In this document: positions 19,700-29,476 of the stretch, piece by piece | How positions within the stretch are numbered: the first letter of the stretch is position 1 | Layout of the letters: each line of letters begins with the position of its first letter | Source: Algoriphagus sp. CAU 1675 | GTDB taxonomy: Bacteria; Bacteroidota; Bacteroidia; Cytophagales; Cyclobacteriaceae | Reading direction: 5' to 3' | DNA length: 64,000 nucleotides | Assembly: GCF_029222925.1 (NCBI RefSeq) | Contig: NZ_JARHUI010000004.1 | Location: forward strand, 434,001 to 498,000 | Position numbers and translations under genes: made by a program | The notes under the pieces: generated by a model | Databases searched by the model: none | The model's input: only the letters and a program-made list of their open reading frames with translations | What the model was told of the DNA's origin: nothing

Positions 19700-21727
19700 A
19701 TGCCCAGTCGCCTTATCCATAGCCAAAGCCCCTATTTGCTACAACACGCCCACAATCCCGTGGATTGGTATCCTTGGGGACCGGAAGCCTTACTCAAGGC
19801 AGAGGTGGAAAACAAACCCATCCTCGTTTCCATTGGGTATTCAGCCTGTCATTGGTGCCATGTGATGGAGCGGGAAAGCTTTGAAGATGAACTCACAGCA
19901 GAACTGATGAATGAAAATTTCATCTGCATCAAAATTGACAGGGAAGAGCGGCCCGACCTGGACAACATTTACATGGATGCGCTGCAAAACATGGGGCTTC
20001 AAGGTGGCTGGCCCCTCAATGTATTCCTGATGCCCAATCAAAAGCCATTTTATGGAGGAACCTATTTCAAAAATGAGCAATGGAAAAACCTTCTGGCCAA
20101 TATTTCCGATGCCTTTGCCAAGCATGAACACCAACTGGCCGAAAGTGCTGAAGGTTTTGGAAGAAGTTTGAACCGGTCGGAATTAGAGAAATATGGAATC
20201 CGTGCTGTAGAGTCGGACCTGGATCAGGATGAATTGGCAGAAATAGTCACCAAGCTTTCCTCCCAGTTTGATCCGGAATGGGGAGGGATGAACAGAATCC
20301 CAAAATTTCCCATGCCTGTCATTTGGAGTTTTGCCCTGGATCACGCCCTTTTGAGCAAAAACCAAAAACTGCTGGATAAGGTCCTTTTTACGCTGAGGAA
20401 GATTGGACAAGGAGGAATTTACGATCATCTGAGAGGGGGATTTGCCCGGTATTCCGTGGATGGAGAATGGTTTGCTCCCCACTTCGAAAAAATGCTCTAT
20501 GACAACGGGCAGCTTTTGGAACTCTATGCCAAGGCCTATCAGGTAAGCCAAGATTCATTCTTTCTTGAAAAAGTACAGGAAACTTCAGCCTGGCTGGAAG
20601 CAGAAATGCTTCAGGAAGAAGGGGGTTTTCATGCTGCACAAGATGCCGACAGTGAAGGAGTGGAAGGGAAATTTTATACTTGGACTTATGCCGAACTGCA
20701 GAATTTGGTGGGAGAAGAACTCCCCTGGCTCAGCAAATTATACAACTTAAGGCCTCATGGTAATTGGGAGGACGGCGTCAATATTCTGTTTCAAACCAGA
20801 AGCTATAAAGAGATTGCCGAAGAATTTGGAATGAGCAAAAAGGAACTAATGGACAAGCTGGCTGAAGTAAAATCCAAGCTTTTGGAGGTCCGGAACCAAC
20901 GGGTTTTCCCGGGTAAAGATGACAAGGTTCTTGCGGGCTGGAATGCCTGGATGAGCGCAGGCTTGATTCAAGCTTACTATGCTACCGGAGAAAAACAACT
21001 CTTGGATCTGGCCCTTTCCAATTTGGAATTTATTCAGCAAAAAATGATGCCTGAGGGAATTTTGCACCGCTCCTACAAAAACGGGAAGGCTTATACCAAG
21101 GCATTTTTGGAAGATTATGCCGCAGTGACCAAAGCATTGCTAATGGCTTATGAAGCTTCAGGGAAGGTTCATTTTTTAAACCAAGCCAAGGAATTGGTGG
21201 ATTTCTGTCTGGAGAATTTCTTTGACGAAAAGGAAAGCTATTTCTATTTCAACAACCCCAAAGCAGAAAAATTGATAGCCAACAAAAAGGAGCTTTTCGA
21301 CAACGTCATCCCCTCCTCCAATTCCATTATGGCACGAAACCTTCACAGGCTTTCCCTTTTCACCTATGAGGAAAAGTATTCCGAAATCGCAGGAAAAATG
21401 CTGGGAGGCATGAAGGAACTGATCCTCAAAGACCCCGGGTTCCTTTGCAATTGGGCGACTCTTTATTTGGAAAGACTGGTACCGACCGCAGAAATTGCCA
21501 TCCTTGGAAATGGAGCCAGTGATATAGCCCGGAATTTCCAACAGAACTACCATCCCAATGCAGTATTGGCTTGGTCAGAAACTCTGACAGAAAATGCCCC
21601 GATTCTTCAGGGGAAAACACCTGATTCGGCTCAAAATGCCTTAATTTATGTTTGCTTTGACCATGCCTGCCGCAAGCCGGCCAATAGTCTGGAGGAAGCC
21701 CTTTCTCAACTCCCCTATTTAAGCTGA
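19700..21727 (+). CDS. Thioredoxin-domain YyaL/SSP411-like protein
   Basis: A 675-residue cytoplasmic protein. Residues about 1-160 are the DUF255 thioredoxin-like domain, opening with [20 protein letters not shown] and carrying the signature [10 protein letters not shown], with [10 protein letters not shown] following. The remainder is an (alpha/alpha)6-barrel region related to N-acylglucosamine epimerases ([52 protein letters not shown]). This two-domain layout and length are typical of the family (B. subtilis YyaL, human SPATA20). The biochemical activity is unknown. It ends four bases before priA. Confidence 0.94.
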   Translation: MPSRLIHSQSPYLLQHAHNPVDWYPWGPEALLKAEVENKPILVSIGYSACHWCHVMERESFEDELTAELMNENFICIKIDREERPDLDNIYMDALQNMGLQGGWPLNVFLMPNQKPFYGGTYFKNEQWKNLLANISDAFAKHEHQLAESAEGFGRSLNRSELEKYGIRAVESDLDQDELAEIVTKLSSQFDPEWGGMNRIPKFPMPVIWSFALDHALLSKNQKLLDKVLFTLRKIGQGGIYDHLRGGFARYSVDGEWFAPHFEKMLYDNGQLLELYAKAYQVSQDSFFLEKVQETSAWLEAEMLQEEGGFHAAQDADSEGVEGKFYTWTYAELQNLVGEELPWLSKLYNLRPHGNWEDGVNILFQTRSYKEIAEEFGMSKKELMDKLAEVKSKLLEVRNQRVFPGKDDKVLAGWNAWMSAGLIQAYYATGEKQLLDLALSNLEFIQQKMMPEGILHRSYKNGKAYTKAFLEDYAAVTKALLMAYEASGKVHFLNQAKELVDFCLENFFDEKESYFYFNNPKAEKLIANKKELFDNVIPSSNSIMARNLHRLSLFTYEEKYSEIAGKMLGGMKELILKDPGFLCNWATLYLERLVPTAEIAILGNGASDIARNFQQNYHPNAVLAWSETLTENAPILQGKTPDSAQNALIYVCFDHACRKPANSLEEALSQLPYLS

Positions 21728-21731
21728 ATCT

Positions 21732-24251
21732 GTGGAAAGTCTGTTTGGAGATCAAGAATTTACCGGAAACGAAAGTAGTCTTGCCTATGCGGACATTATC
21801 CTCCCAGTTCCTATTCCTAGGATGTTTACTTACAGGGTCCCCAGATCCTTACATGACAGCATCCAAATAGGGTCCCGGGTTATCGTTCAATTTGGAAAGA
21901 AAAAAATCCTAACAGGAATTATAGGAAAGGTTCACGCTAAACCACCGCAGGTTTACGAAGCCAAACCAATTCTGGAAGTTTTGGATGATCAGCCCTCCGT
22001 CAATCCTCTTCAGATCCGTTTTTGGGTTTGGATGGCAGAGTACTACTGCTGTCATATTGGGGAAGTGATGCATGCTGCCCTACCATCTGGATTGAGACTT
22101 TCAAGTGAAAGTAAAGTTCAGCTTAACCCCAATTTTGTACGGGAAGAAAGCAAATATCCTCTTGACGAGAGAGAAGAAAAGATTCTTGAGGCCCTGGAGC
22201 ATCAAGATGAATTAAGCTATGAGGATTGTGAAAAAATTCTGGGTGTCAAAACCATCCACCCCATTCTCAAAAGCCTGGTTGGCAAGGAAGCCATCTTGAT
22301 CTATGAAAAAGTCCAGGAAAAGTACTCCCCGAAAGTGGAGACACGGATCCGGCTCAAAGAAGAAATTGCTTCCAACAAGAATGCTCTTGAGGCAGTATTT
22401 GAAGGAGTTTCCGGAAAACCCAAACAGGAGTCCATAGTACTCAAATACCTGAGAGACGTTCCGGTCTTTCAAAAGCCCCACCTCAATGCAAAGGGCGTAG
22501 AAAAGGCAATTTTGCTTGAAGAAGGAGATTCAGAAAGCTCTCTCAGAACCCTGATCAAAAACGGCATCTTTGAATCCTTCAAGCAAGTAGTCAATCGGAT
22601 TGAAGAAATAAAACCGGAAAAAGAGGCTGCCCAACTTTCGGATGTACAAAAACAGGCTTTCACTCAGATTAAAGAACAGTTTGAAAGCAAACAAACCGTC
22701 TTGCTGCATGGGGTCACCGGAAGCGGAAAAACCGAAATCTATATTCAGATGATCCGTGAGGTCATCGAAAGTGGTTCTCAGGTATTGCTGCTCTTACCCG
22801 AAATTGCACTGACCACTCAGATTGTGAGCAGGCTTCAGCAGGTTTTTGGTTCTCAAATGGAGGTTTACCATTCCAAGTATTCAGACAATGAACGCGTAGA
22901 AGTCTGGAATGGCGTATTGAGCGGAAGATTCTCCTTTGTGGTGGGTGTCCGTTCTTCAATTTTTCTTCCCTTTGACAGCCTCGGCCTGATCATCGTGGAT
23001 GAAGAACATGAAGCGAGCTATAAGCAATTCGATCCTGCACCGAGATTTCAGGCTAGGGATGCCGCCATTATGCTGGCCTATTTTCACCAGGCAAAAACAG
23101 TCCTGGGCTCTGCTACCCCTTCCTTTGAATCCTACTTCAATGCAAGGCAGGAGAAATATGGGTACATAGAAATTCCTCATCGCTTTGGAGAAGCAAGCCT
23201 CCCCCACTACCATCTTGCTGATCTGGCAGGGGACCGGAAGAAAAACTTACTGAAACTGGATACCACCCGGATACTCAGAGAGAAAATCCAAGATGCACTG
23301 AGTAAAAATGAACAAATCCTGATTTTCCAAAACCGGCGGGGCTATTCTCCCTACATCCAATGTGAGGACTGTGGATGGACAGCACAATGCGTACAATGCG
23401 ATGTCAGTCTTACTTACCATCAATATTCTGAAGAACTTCGCTGCCACTACTGCGGCTACAAGGAAAAAGTACCCCAATCCTGCCCTGCTTGCGGAAGCAG
23501 CCAATTGAGCACTATGGGGATGGGAACGGAACGAATCGAGGAATCTCTGAGAATGCTTTTCCCTGAGGCGAGAGTTGGCAGAATGGACTTGGACACCACC
23601 CGAAACAAATATGGCTACCAGCGGCTGTTGGACGAATTTGGGGCAGGTCAGATCGATATTCTGGTTGGCACACAAATGATCACCAAGGGACTGGACTTTG
23701 GGAGAGTGACTGTCGTTGGTATTTGGGATGGAGACAGAATTCTGAATTTCCCGGATTTCAGATCCGGAGAGCGGGCATTTCAGCAGATCACCCAAGTGGC
23801 AGGCCGGGCAGGCAGGCGTTCTGAGCAAGGACAAGTGATCATCCAGACCCGGAACACTGAAAACCAACTTTACGAGCAGGTAATCCATGGAGATTACCAT
23901 GAGTTTTTCCAAATTGAAATGGAAGACAGGAAGAAGTTTTATTATCCTCCTTATGTCAAATTGGTAAAAATCACGACCCGACACAGTGATTTTAAAACTG
24001 CTGAAAAAGCCGCAAATGCCCTACACCGGGAAATGGCACAGGTAGCAGTTAAAAAAATCGTACTTGGCCCTGAAAAAGCGCTCATAGGCAGAATTAAAAA
24101 CCAATATCAGTTCGAGAGCTTAATTAAATTGGATAAGTCCGGAAACACCCAAAGCATATTTAAGGAAAACTTATCTCAAATTCTTGAAAACCTTCAATCC
24201 ATCCCAGAATTTAGATCGGTTCGTTGGATAGTGGATGTAGATCCATCCTAG
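21732..24251 (+). CDS. priA: Primosomal protein N' (replication restart helicase PriA)
   Basis: An 839-residue superfamily 2 DNA helicase that reloads the replisome at stalled forks. The N-terminal DNA-binding domain begins YADIILPVPIPRMFTYRVP. Walker A is GVTGSGKT (Lys333), the DEAH box is DEEH, and motif III is LGSATPS. Four CxxC pairs between residues about 540 and 600 (CEDCGW, CVQCDV, CHYCGY, CPACGS) bind two zinc ions. Motifs V and VI follow (ILVGTQMITKGLDFG, QVAGRAGR). The start is a GTG at 21732; no in-frame ATG precedes the conserved N-terminus. It sits four bases after the YyaL-like gene and converges on the esterase gene with only nine bases between them and no visible terminator. 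Confidence 0.97.
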   Translation: MESLFGDQEFTGNESSLAYADIILPVPIPRMFTYRVPRSLHDSIQIGSRVIVQFGKKKILTGIIGKVHAKPPQVYEAKPILEVLDDQPSVNPLQIRFWVWMAEYYCCHIGEVMHAALPSGLRLSSESKVQLNPNFVREESKYPLDEREEKILEALEHQDELSYEDCEKILGVKTIHPILKSLVGKEAILIYEKVQEKYSPKVETRIRLKEEIASNKNALEAVFEGVSGKPKQESIVLKYLRDVPVFQKPHLNAKGVEKAILLEEGDSESSLRTLIKNGIFESFKQVVNRIEEIKPEKEAAQLSDVQKQAFTQIKEQFESKQTVLLHGVTGSGKTEIYIQMIREVIESGSQVLLLLPEIALTTQIVSRLQQVFGSQMEVYHSKYSDNERVEVWNGVLSGRFSFVVGVRSSIFLPFDSLGLIIVDEEHEASYKQFDPAPRFQARDAAIMLAYFHQAKTVLGSATPSFESYFNARQEKYGYIEIPHRFGEASLPHYHLADLAGDRKKNLLKLDTTRILREKIQDALSKNEQILIFQNRRGYSPYIQCEDCGWTAQCVQCDVSLTYHQYSEELRCHYCGYKEKVPQSCPACGSSQLSTMGMGTERIEESLRMLFPEARVGRMDLDTTRNKYGYQRLLDEFGAGQIDILVGTQMITKGLDFGRVTVVGIWDGDRILNFPDFRSGERAFQQITQVAGRAGRRSEQGQVIIQTRNTENQLYEQVIHGDYHEFFQIEMEDRKKFYYPPYVKLVKITTRHSDFKTAEKAANALHREMAQVAVKKIVLGPEKALIGRIKNQYQFESLIKLDKSGNTQSIFKENLSQILENLQSIPEFRSVRWIVDVDPS

Positions 24252-24260
24252 GACTCTTCT

Positions 24261-25118
24261 CTATTCCCTGACTACCCGCTCCATAAAATCCAAAACATCC
24301 CGATATGCTTGACTTCCCGTCCAAAAAAACTGGGTAATCATGGGAATATGCTTCTTTTTGGGATAGATCTTCAATTCCACATCCAGATGTTGTTGCTCGG
24401 CTTCCTGGACAAAGCGTTTTCTACCTTCCCTAATTGCCGGGTAGGTCCTTTCCCCTTCCAGAATTAACATGGGAACTTCCTCCTTCTCCAAAAAGTAAAT
24501 GGGAGAAGCATCCTTCCAAACCTGTGGATCCTCAGTAAAAACTGGCAGGTATTTTTTACCCTCTCCATTCTTGGTCTCCTCTAAATATCCATACATATCC
24601 AACCCTGCCGGATCAATCAAGATTGTTCCCTGTAATGGATTTGGGACTCCGGCTTTTTGATACAACTCATCCTTTACAGTTGCCAAGGCCGCCAAATGTC
24701 CACCGGCTGAATGCCCGGCAAGAAAGATTTGTTCTGGATCCCCTCCATAGGCTTGAATGTTCTTTTTGGTCCAAACAACCGCCCTTAGCGTAGCCTCTTC
24801 CATGGCCTTGACCTGAAAATCAGGAGCAAGTGGATAATCCACTATGACAGTCACCACTCCTCTCCTCGCCAGACGATTGCCCAGGTAATCATAAACTTCC
24901 TTTTTCCCATGCTCCCAACTACCTCCATGGATAAAAATCAACACAGGAAGATTGACTGCTTTTTGGGGAGCAAAGATATTCAGTCGCTTTTCAGGAAAGC
25001 CAAATTCATTTGTTGAAGAAACATAGGGGACTTCCTTGGTTCGCTCTACTCTTTTTACCGCACAATTCTGAAAAAGCAAAACAACAAAAGCAGCAATAAG
25101 CAGGTGTTTGAAGGTCAT
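24261..25118 (-). CDS. Alpha/beta-hydrolase esterase lipoprotein (BD-FAE/carboxylesterase type)
   Basis: A 285-residue lipoprotein (lipobox LFQNC, Cys19). The fold markers are IFIHGGSWEHG (oxyanion hole), DYPLAPDFQ and the nucleophile elbow AGHSAGG (Ser137), with a C-terminal His in KKHIP. The acidic member probably lies in the block following PMLILEGER. This pattern belongs to the carboxylesterase/BD-FAE group, acting on small esters or acylated sugars in the periplasm or at the outer membrane. Single gene, convergent with priA and divergent from the ABC exporter operon. Substrate not determinable. Confidence 0.87.
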   Translation of the reverse strand: MTFKHLLIAAFVVLLFQNCAVKRVERTKEVPYVSSTNEFGFPEKRLNIFAPQKAVNLPVLIFIHGGSWEHGKKEVYDYLGNRLARRGVVTVIVDYPLAPDFQVKAMEEATLRAVVWTKKNIQAYGGDPEQIFLAGHSAGGHLAALATVKDELYQKAGVPNPLQGTILIDPAGLDMYGYLEETKNGEGKKYLPVFTEDPQVWKDASPIYFLEKEEVPMLILEGERTYPAIREGRKRFVQEAEQQHLDVELKIYPKKKHIPMITQFFWTGSQAYRDVLDFMERVVRE

Positions 25119-25273
25119 AGTTTTCGTTTCAAGGAATTTATACCTGAATTTTCAATTTGTTTTCAACATCACCAAGGAATAGAGAATAATCCTGACAAAT
25201 CCGGCTTTGAATGATTTTTCTCATTATTTTTCAAAACCTTTCCTCTTTCCTTTGGCAAAGGATCCGCAATCGT

Positions 25274-26389
25274 ATGAAAAAGCAACTTCTTACTGATTTT
25301 TTCTCACTCCTTACCCTTATCAGTTTTGTAAGCCTCGCCTTCCTGCCCTCTTGCGGTGAATCAGAATCGCAAGTAATCCATCCAGAAGTGAGAACCATTA
25401 CGGAGTCCGTCTATGCTTCAGGACTTATCAAAGCCAAAAATCAATATGAGGCCTTTGCTCTTGGTAGCGGCCCTATTGAAGAGATTTTTGTATCGGAAGG
25501 AGACACAGTGGAGGTAGGGACACCCATTATGAAAATATTTTCCGAACGGGAAAAACTCAATCGGGAAAGTGCAGAACTTGCCCGTGCCTATGCCGACCTC
25601 AATGCCAACCAAAGCAAACTTTTGGACCTTGAATTGACCATAGAACTTGCAAAAAGCAAGATGAAAAACGATTCTCTCCTATTTATCCGCCAAAAAAGCC
25701 TCTGGGACCAGGGAATAGGAAAAGCCATTGAATTGGAACAGCGGGAACTGGCTTATATCAATTCCAAAAGCGCTTATGAATCAGCCTTGCTTCGTTATTC
25801 GGATCTCAAAAGAGAAATCGAATTCAACTCAAAAAGCGCATCCAAAAACCTGGCGATCAGCGAGGCCCTTGAGGATGAATACTTGTTGAAAAGTGATATT
25901 GAAGGAAAGGTTTATTCCATTCTCAAGGAAAAAGGTGAAATGGTAAGCCCCCAAACTCCCCTTGCAGTAATTGGCAGCAGCACTGAGTTTATCTTGGAAC
26001 TTCAGGTGGATGAATATGACATCGCTAAGGTCAAATTAGGGCAAAAGGTCATTGTTCGAATGGACAGTTATCCGGATGAGATTTTCGAAGCGGAAGTCAG
26101 CAAAATCTACCCCATCATGGATAGCAAATCCAAGAGTTTCACGGTAGAGGCAGAATTTATCACCGTCCCCAAAAGTCTTTATCCCAACCTGACTTTGGAA
26201 GCCAATGTGGTGACCCAAACCAAGGAAAATACGCTGGTCATTCCCAGAAATTATCTATTTGAAGAAGAAAAGGTCATCACCGAGTCCGAAGATACGCTGC
26301 AGGTAAAAACCGGAATCAAAACCTACCAGTACGCTGAGATTTTGGAGGGAATTGACACTTCCACAGGATTAATCCCTCCTGTAAAATGA
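25274..26389 (+). CDS. Periplasmic adaptor lipoprotein (HlyD/MacA-like) of ABC exporter
   Basis: A 371-residue membrane-fusion protein linking an inner-membrane exporter to an outer-membrane channel. I start it at the ATG at 25274, which opens a lipoprotein signal peptide (LAFLPSC, Cys27); an upstream in-frame ATG at 25211 would bury that signal. The first lipoyl half (GPIEEIFVSEGDTVEVGTPI) is followed by a coiled-coil hairpin rich in Glu/Lys/Leu (residues about 110-195), the second lipoyl half (LKSDIEGKVYSILKEKGEMV) and a beta-barrel region. It overlaps the permease gene by four bases, so the unit is adaptor-permease-ATPase. Lipid anchoring rather than a transmembrane helix differs from MacA. 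No TolC-like gene is nearby. Confidence 0.88.
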   Translation: MKKQLLTDFFSLLTLISFVSLAFLPSCGESESQVIHPEVRTITESVYASGLIKAKNQYEAFALGSGPIEEIFVSEGDTVEVGTPIMKIFSEREKLNRESAELARAYADLNANQSKLLDLELTIELAKSKMKNDSLLFIRQKSLWDQGIGKAIELEQRELAYINSKSAYESALLRYSDLKREIEFNSKSASKNLAISEALEDEYLLKSDIEGKVYSILKEKGEMVSPQTPLAVIGSSTEFILELQVDEYDIAKVKLGQKVIVRMDSYPDEIFEAEVSKIYPIMDSKSKSFTVEAEFITVPKSLYPNLTLEANVVTQTKENTLVIPRNYLFEEEKVITESEDTLQVKTGIKTYQYAEILEGIDTSTGLIPPVK

Positions 26390-27642
26390 GTTGGGGGCTG
26401 ATCATAGAACTGGCCCGAGCCCTGATGCTAGCCCGACTGAAGCAAACCTTCATCGCAGGTGTTGGTGTGACCTTCAGTATCACCATGTTTGTGGCCTTGT
26501 TGGGGTTTATGAATGGGCTCAACACCATGCTGGATGGGTTAGTCATCAACCGAACTCCTCATATCCGGTTTTACAACCAAATCAAGCCTAATCCCAATCA
26601 GCCGATTGACCAGATGACAGATTTTGAGAATTCTCTCAACATCATCCGTTCCGTCAAACCAAGCACCAGCAGGCTTTCCATTTACAACAGCAAGGAAATC
26701 ATCCGTACCCTGGAGTCAGACCCCAGAGTGTTGGGTGTGAGCTCCAAAGTTTCTACCCAAGTTTTTTTCAATGTCGGCACCATCGACCTTACAGGAGTAA
26801 TCAATGGAATCGATGTGGACAAAGAAGCCGCCTTGTTTAGTTTTACCGATTATGTCACCCAGGGAAATTACGAAGAACTCAATCAAATCAATTCTATCAT
26901 ATTGGGAAAAGGGTTGGCTGACCGGATGCTTGCAGGAATCGGGGACGTCATTCAAGTGACCACAGCCCAAGGAAATCGGGTTCAGCTCAAAGTAGTAGGC
27001 TACTATCAGTCGGGTTTGGGGGATTTTGACAATGCCAATAGTTACGCATCCATTTCTACAGTCCAAAAAATCCTAGGAGAACCTACCTCCTATGTCACCG
27101 ACATCCAGGTTAAACTCAAGGAACTCAGTCAGGCTCCTCCCATGGCCAGAGAAATGCGGGAGACTTTTGGAATCGACGCAGATGATATCCAGACTATAAA
27201 TGCCCAGTTTGAAACAGGGACCAATGTACGAACCCTGATTAGTTATGCAGTAGGAATCACACTTTTGGTAGTTTCCGGATTTGGGATTTACAATATCCTG
27301 AACATGATGATCTATGAAAAGCTGGACACCATTGCCATCCTCAAAGCCATAGGATTCAACAGCCAGGATGTAAACCGGATTTTCATCACGATTGCCTTGA
27401 CTATAGGGGTGATCGGTGGGGCGGTCGGTTTATTATTGGGCTTTTTGGCAGGTTTGGGGATAGACCAAATCCCATTTGAAACGGAAGCTCTGCCCACCAT
27501 CAAAACCTTCCCGGTAGATTACAATCCTAAATATTATCTCATTGGAGGGGTGTTCAGTTTGGTCACCACCTATTTGGCTGGCTTTTTCCCGGCCAGAAAA
27601 GCCAGTGGAGTGGACCCTGTGGATATTATCAGAGGAAAATGA
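26386..27642 (+). CDS. ABC transporter permease (FtsX/MacB/LolC type)
   Basis: A 418-residue inner-membrane protein. One transmembrane helix near residues 18-43, a large periplasmic domain (about 60-275), then three more helices (ISYAVGITLLVVSGFGIYNIL, TIALTIGVIGGAVGLLLGFLAG, LIGGVFSLVTTYLAGFF). The conserved FtsX-like cytoplasmic segment LDTIAILKAIGFNSQDV and the C-terminal [16 protein letters not shown] mark the MacB/LolC-like family. These act as mechanotransmission exporters for lipoproteins, peptides or drugs. Overlaps neighbours by four bases on each side, so the three genes are translationally coupled. Confidence 0.92.
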   Translation: MSWGLIIELARALMLARLKQTFIAGVGVTFSITMFVALLGFMNGLNTMLDGLVINRTPHIRFYNQIKPNPNQPIDQMTDFENSLNIIRSVKPSTSRLSIYNSKEIIRTLESDPRVLGVSSKVSTQVFFNVGTIDLTGVINGIDVDKEAALFSFTDYVTQGNYEELNQINSIILGKGLADRMLAGIGDVIQVTTAQGNRVQLKVVGYYQSGLGDFDNANSYASISTVQKILGEPTSYVTDIQVKLKELSQAPPMAREMRETFGIDADDIQTINAQFETGTNVRTLISYAVGITLLVVSGFGIYNILNMMIYEKLDTIAILKAIGFNSQDVNRIFITIALTIGVIGGAVGLLLGFLAGLGIDQIPFETEALPTIKTFPVDYNPKYYLIGGVFSLVTTYLAGFFPARKASGVDPVDIIRGK

Positions 27643-28328
27643 AAGAGCAAGACAGCCCAGTCCTGATTGCTCAGGACATCGATAAATACTTTTACAACCC
27701 GGTGAAAACCCAGGTGTTGAAAAAGGTAGGTTTTAAAATCGCCAAGGGGGAATTTGTGTCTATCGTTGGGAAATCTGGATGCGGAAAATCCACTCTTTTG
27801 TACATCCTCTCTACCATGGACACGGATTATGATGGGAAGATATTCATGGACAATGAATTGATTACCGGCAAATCGCACAATTATCTTGCTCACCTTCGAA
27901 ATGAAAAAATCGGCTTTGTTTTTCAGTTCCATTACCTGCTCAATGAATTCTCTGTTTTGGAAAATGTCATGATTCCCGGCCTGAAGCTGGGCAACTATTC
28001 CCGGGAAGAACTGGAACACCGGGCCATGGAAAAACTCCGGATTTTTGAAATGGAAGAGCATGCCCTGAAAAAAGCCAACCAGCTTTCCGGAGGTCAAAAA
28101 CAACGAGTAGCCATTGCCCGGGCCCTGATCAATGATCCACTTTTGATCATGGGTGATGAGCCTACCGGAAATCTGGATAAGAAAAACTCCGATATCGTAT
28201 TCCATATGTTTCGGGAACTTGCCCAAGAATACAAACAGACCATGTTAGTCGTGACTCATGACCCGGAGTTTGCTGCAGGAACAGACCGGATCATTGAGAT
28301 GGAAGACGGGAGAGTGATTAGGCAGTAG
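27639..28328 (+). CDS. ABC transporter ATP-binding protein (LolD/MacB type)
   Basis: A 229-residue ATPase of the MacB/LolD class that powers the upstream permease. Walker [10 protein letters not shown] (44-52), Q-loop FVFQFHYLL, signature [15 protein letters not shown], Walker [14 protein letters not shown] and the H-loop VTHDPE are all intact. Last gene of the adaptor-permease-ATPase operon. The substrate is unknown: no cargo, immunity or resistance gene is attached. After its stop comes an ACTG-rich spacer and the convergent aguA gene. Confidence 0.95.
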   Translation: MKEQDSPVLIAQDIDKYFYNPVKTQVLKKVGFKIAKGEFVSIVGKSGCGKSTLLYILSTMDTDYDGKIFMDNELITGKSHNYLAHLRNEKIGFVFQFHYLLNEFSVLENVMIPGLKLGNYSREELEHRAMEKLRIFEMEEHALKKANQLSGGQKQRVAIARALINDPLLIMGDEPTGNLDKKNSDIVFHMFRELAQEYKQTMLVVTHDPEFAAGTDRIIEMEDGRVIRQ

Positions 28329-28398
28329 ACAGTTTTACAGTAGGCAAATCGCAGTTGGCAAGTGCTGAAAACTGTCAATGATTACTGATAACTACCTT
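28329..28398. repeat. ACTG/CAGT-rich degenerate spacer between convergent genes
   Basis: A 70-base spacer made largely of short CAGT and ACTG units. Nine-base arms GACAGTTTT (28328-28336) and AAAACTGTC (28368-28376) form an inverted repeat with a 31-base middle. It may fold as a weak bidirectional 3' structure for the ABC operon and aguA, as there is no standard terminator. Similar low-complexity spacers occur in related genomes as far as I recall. Confidence 0.4.
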
Positions 28399-29472
28399 CT
28401 AAACAGCCGGTTCCTGCTGACTCAGGCAATGAAAAGAACCCAAGCCCCAAATGATGTCTGTACTGTCGATTCCGATAACACGTCTGTCCGGAAAGCATCC
28501 CGCCAAGATATCTAATGCTTTCTGGTCATTTTTATCGCGGAAAGTCGGCACTACGACCACTTCATTTCCAATATAGAAGTTAGCATATGAGGCAGGTAGT
28601 CGTTGGTCTTCCCAAATCACCGGTGAAGGCATGGGCAGTTCTACAATATTCAATTGCTTGCCATTTTCAAGACGCATTCCCTTCAGGAGCTTGAGATTTT
28701 CAGCAAGGATCTCATGGTTTTCATCAGCTTTGTTTTCTTCCACTACCGTCACCACCGTATCTTCATTCACGAATCGTGTGATGTCATCGATATGCCCATC
28801 TGTATCGTCTCCAATAATCCCATCTCCTACCCACAAAATATTCTTTACCCCATAGTAATCACAGAGGTATTTTTCAATCTGAGTCTGATTGAGATGAGGA
28901 TTCCGGTTTTCATTAAGCAAGCAGGCGGTCGAAGTCAGCAAGGTTCCTTTTCCATTAAACTCGACTGAGCCTCCTTCCATGACAATTCCCGGCTTGAAAT
29001 AGGGAATTCCAAGTTCTTCGGCAATTCGGATAGGAATCAGATTATCTAAGTCATAGGGAGGATACTTATCTCCCCAAGCGTTGTAATTCCACTTCACCAA
29101 GATCTTCTTCACCTCCGCATTTGGATTGATCAAAAAGGCAGGGCCGTGATCCCGACACCAGGCATCATTGGTAGGAAAAAAGTGAAAGTTTATTTTCCCC
29201 AAATCAACTCCAGCAGCTTGGAGATGCCCCAAAGCAAAGGTCTTCATGGCTTCATCTGCCACATTGATATTTACCTTTTGTCCCTTGGAAACCTCTTTTA
29301 TAAACCGGGCATATGGACCATAAATGATATCAATCTTTCCAGGCCAAGAGGCTTCCTTATGCGGCCAACTCAGCCACATGGATTCCTGAGGGGCAAATTC
29401 AGCCGGGAAATAGTATCCCAACTCCGCTGGAGTCACGGTTCCGCTTTTTGCGAGTTCAAAAATATCTTGCAT
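28399..29472 (-). CDS. aguA: Agmatine deiminase
   Basis: A 357-residue cytoplasmic enzyme that hydrolyses agmatine to N-carbamoylputrescine and ammonia. Family landmarks are PAEFAPQESMWLSWP, NDAWCRDHGPAFL, VMEGGSVEFNGKGTLL, DDTDGHIDDITRFV and the nucleophile Cys349 in GSFHCLSQQEP. Full length for the PPADPorph family. It is the second gene of a two-gene operon, four bases after aguB, so the two successive steps from agmatine to putrescine are co-expressed. An arginine decarboxylase to supply agmatine is not in this window. Confidence 0.97.
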   Translation of the reverse strand: MQDIFELAKSGTVTPAELGYYFPAEFAPQESMWLSWPHKEASWPGKIDIIYGPYARFIKEVSKGQKVNINVADEAMKTFALGHLQAAGVDLGKINFHFFPTNDAWCRDHGPAFLINPNAEVKKILVKWNYNAWGDKYPPYDLDNLIPIRIAEELGIPYFKPGIVMEGGSVEFNGKGTLLTSTACLLNENRNPHLNQTQIEKYLCDYYGVKNILWVGDGIIGDDTDGHIDDITRFVNEDTVVTVVEENKADENHEILAENLKLLKGMRLENGKQLNIVELPMPSPVIWEDQRLPASYANFYIGNEVVVVPTFRDKNDQKALDILAGCFPDRRVIGIDSTDIIWGLGSFHCLSQQEPAV

Positions 29473-29476
29473 CGGC

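Noticed and set aside
23247..23984. Minus-strand open frame of 245 codons inside priA
   Set aside because: Covers the zinc and helicase motifs of priA in antisense; no domain or start context.
28329..28398. ACTG-rich spacer as a possible CRISPR or integron-like repeat
   Set aside because: Units are four to six bases and irregular, with no spacer pattern or nearby cas or integrase gene.
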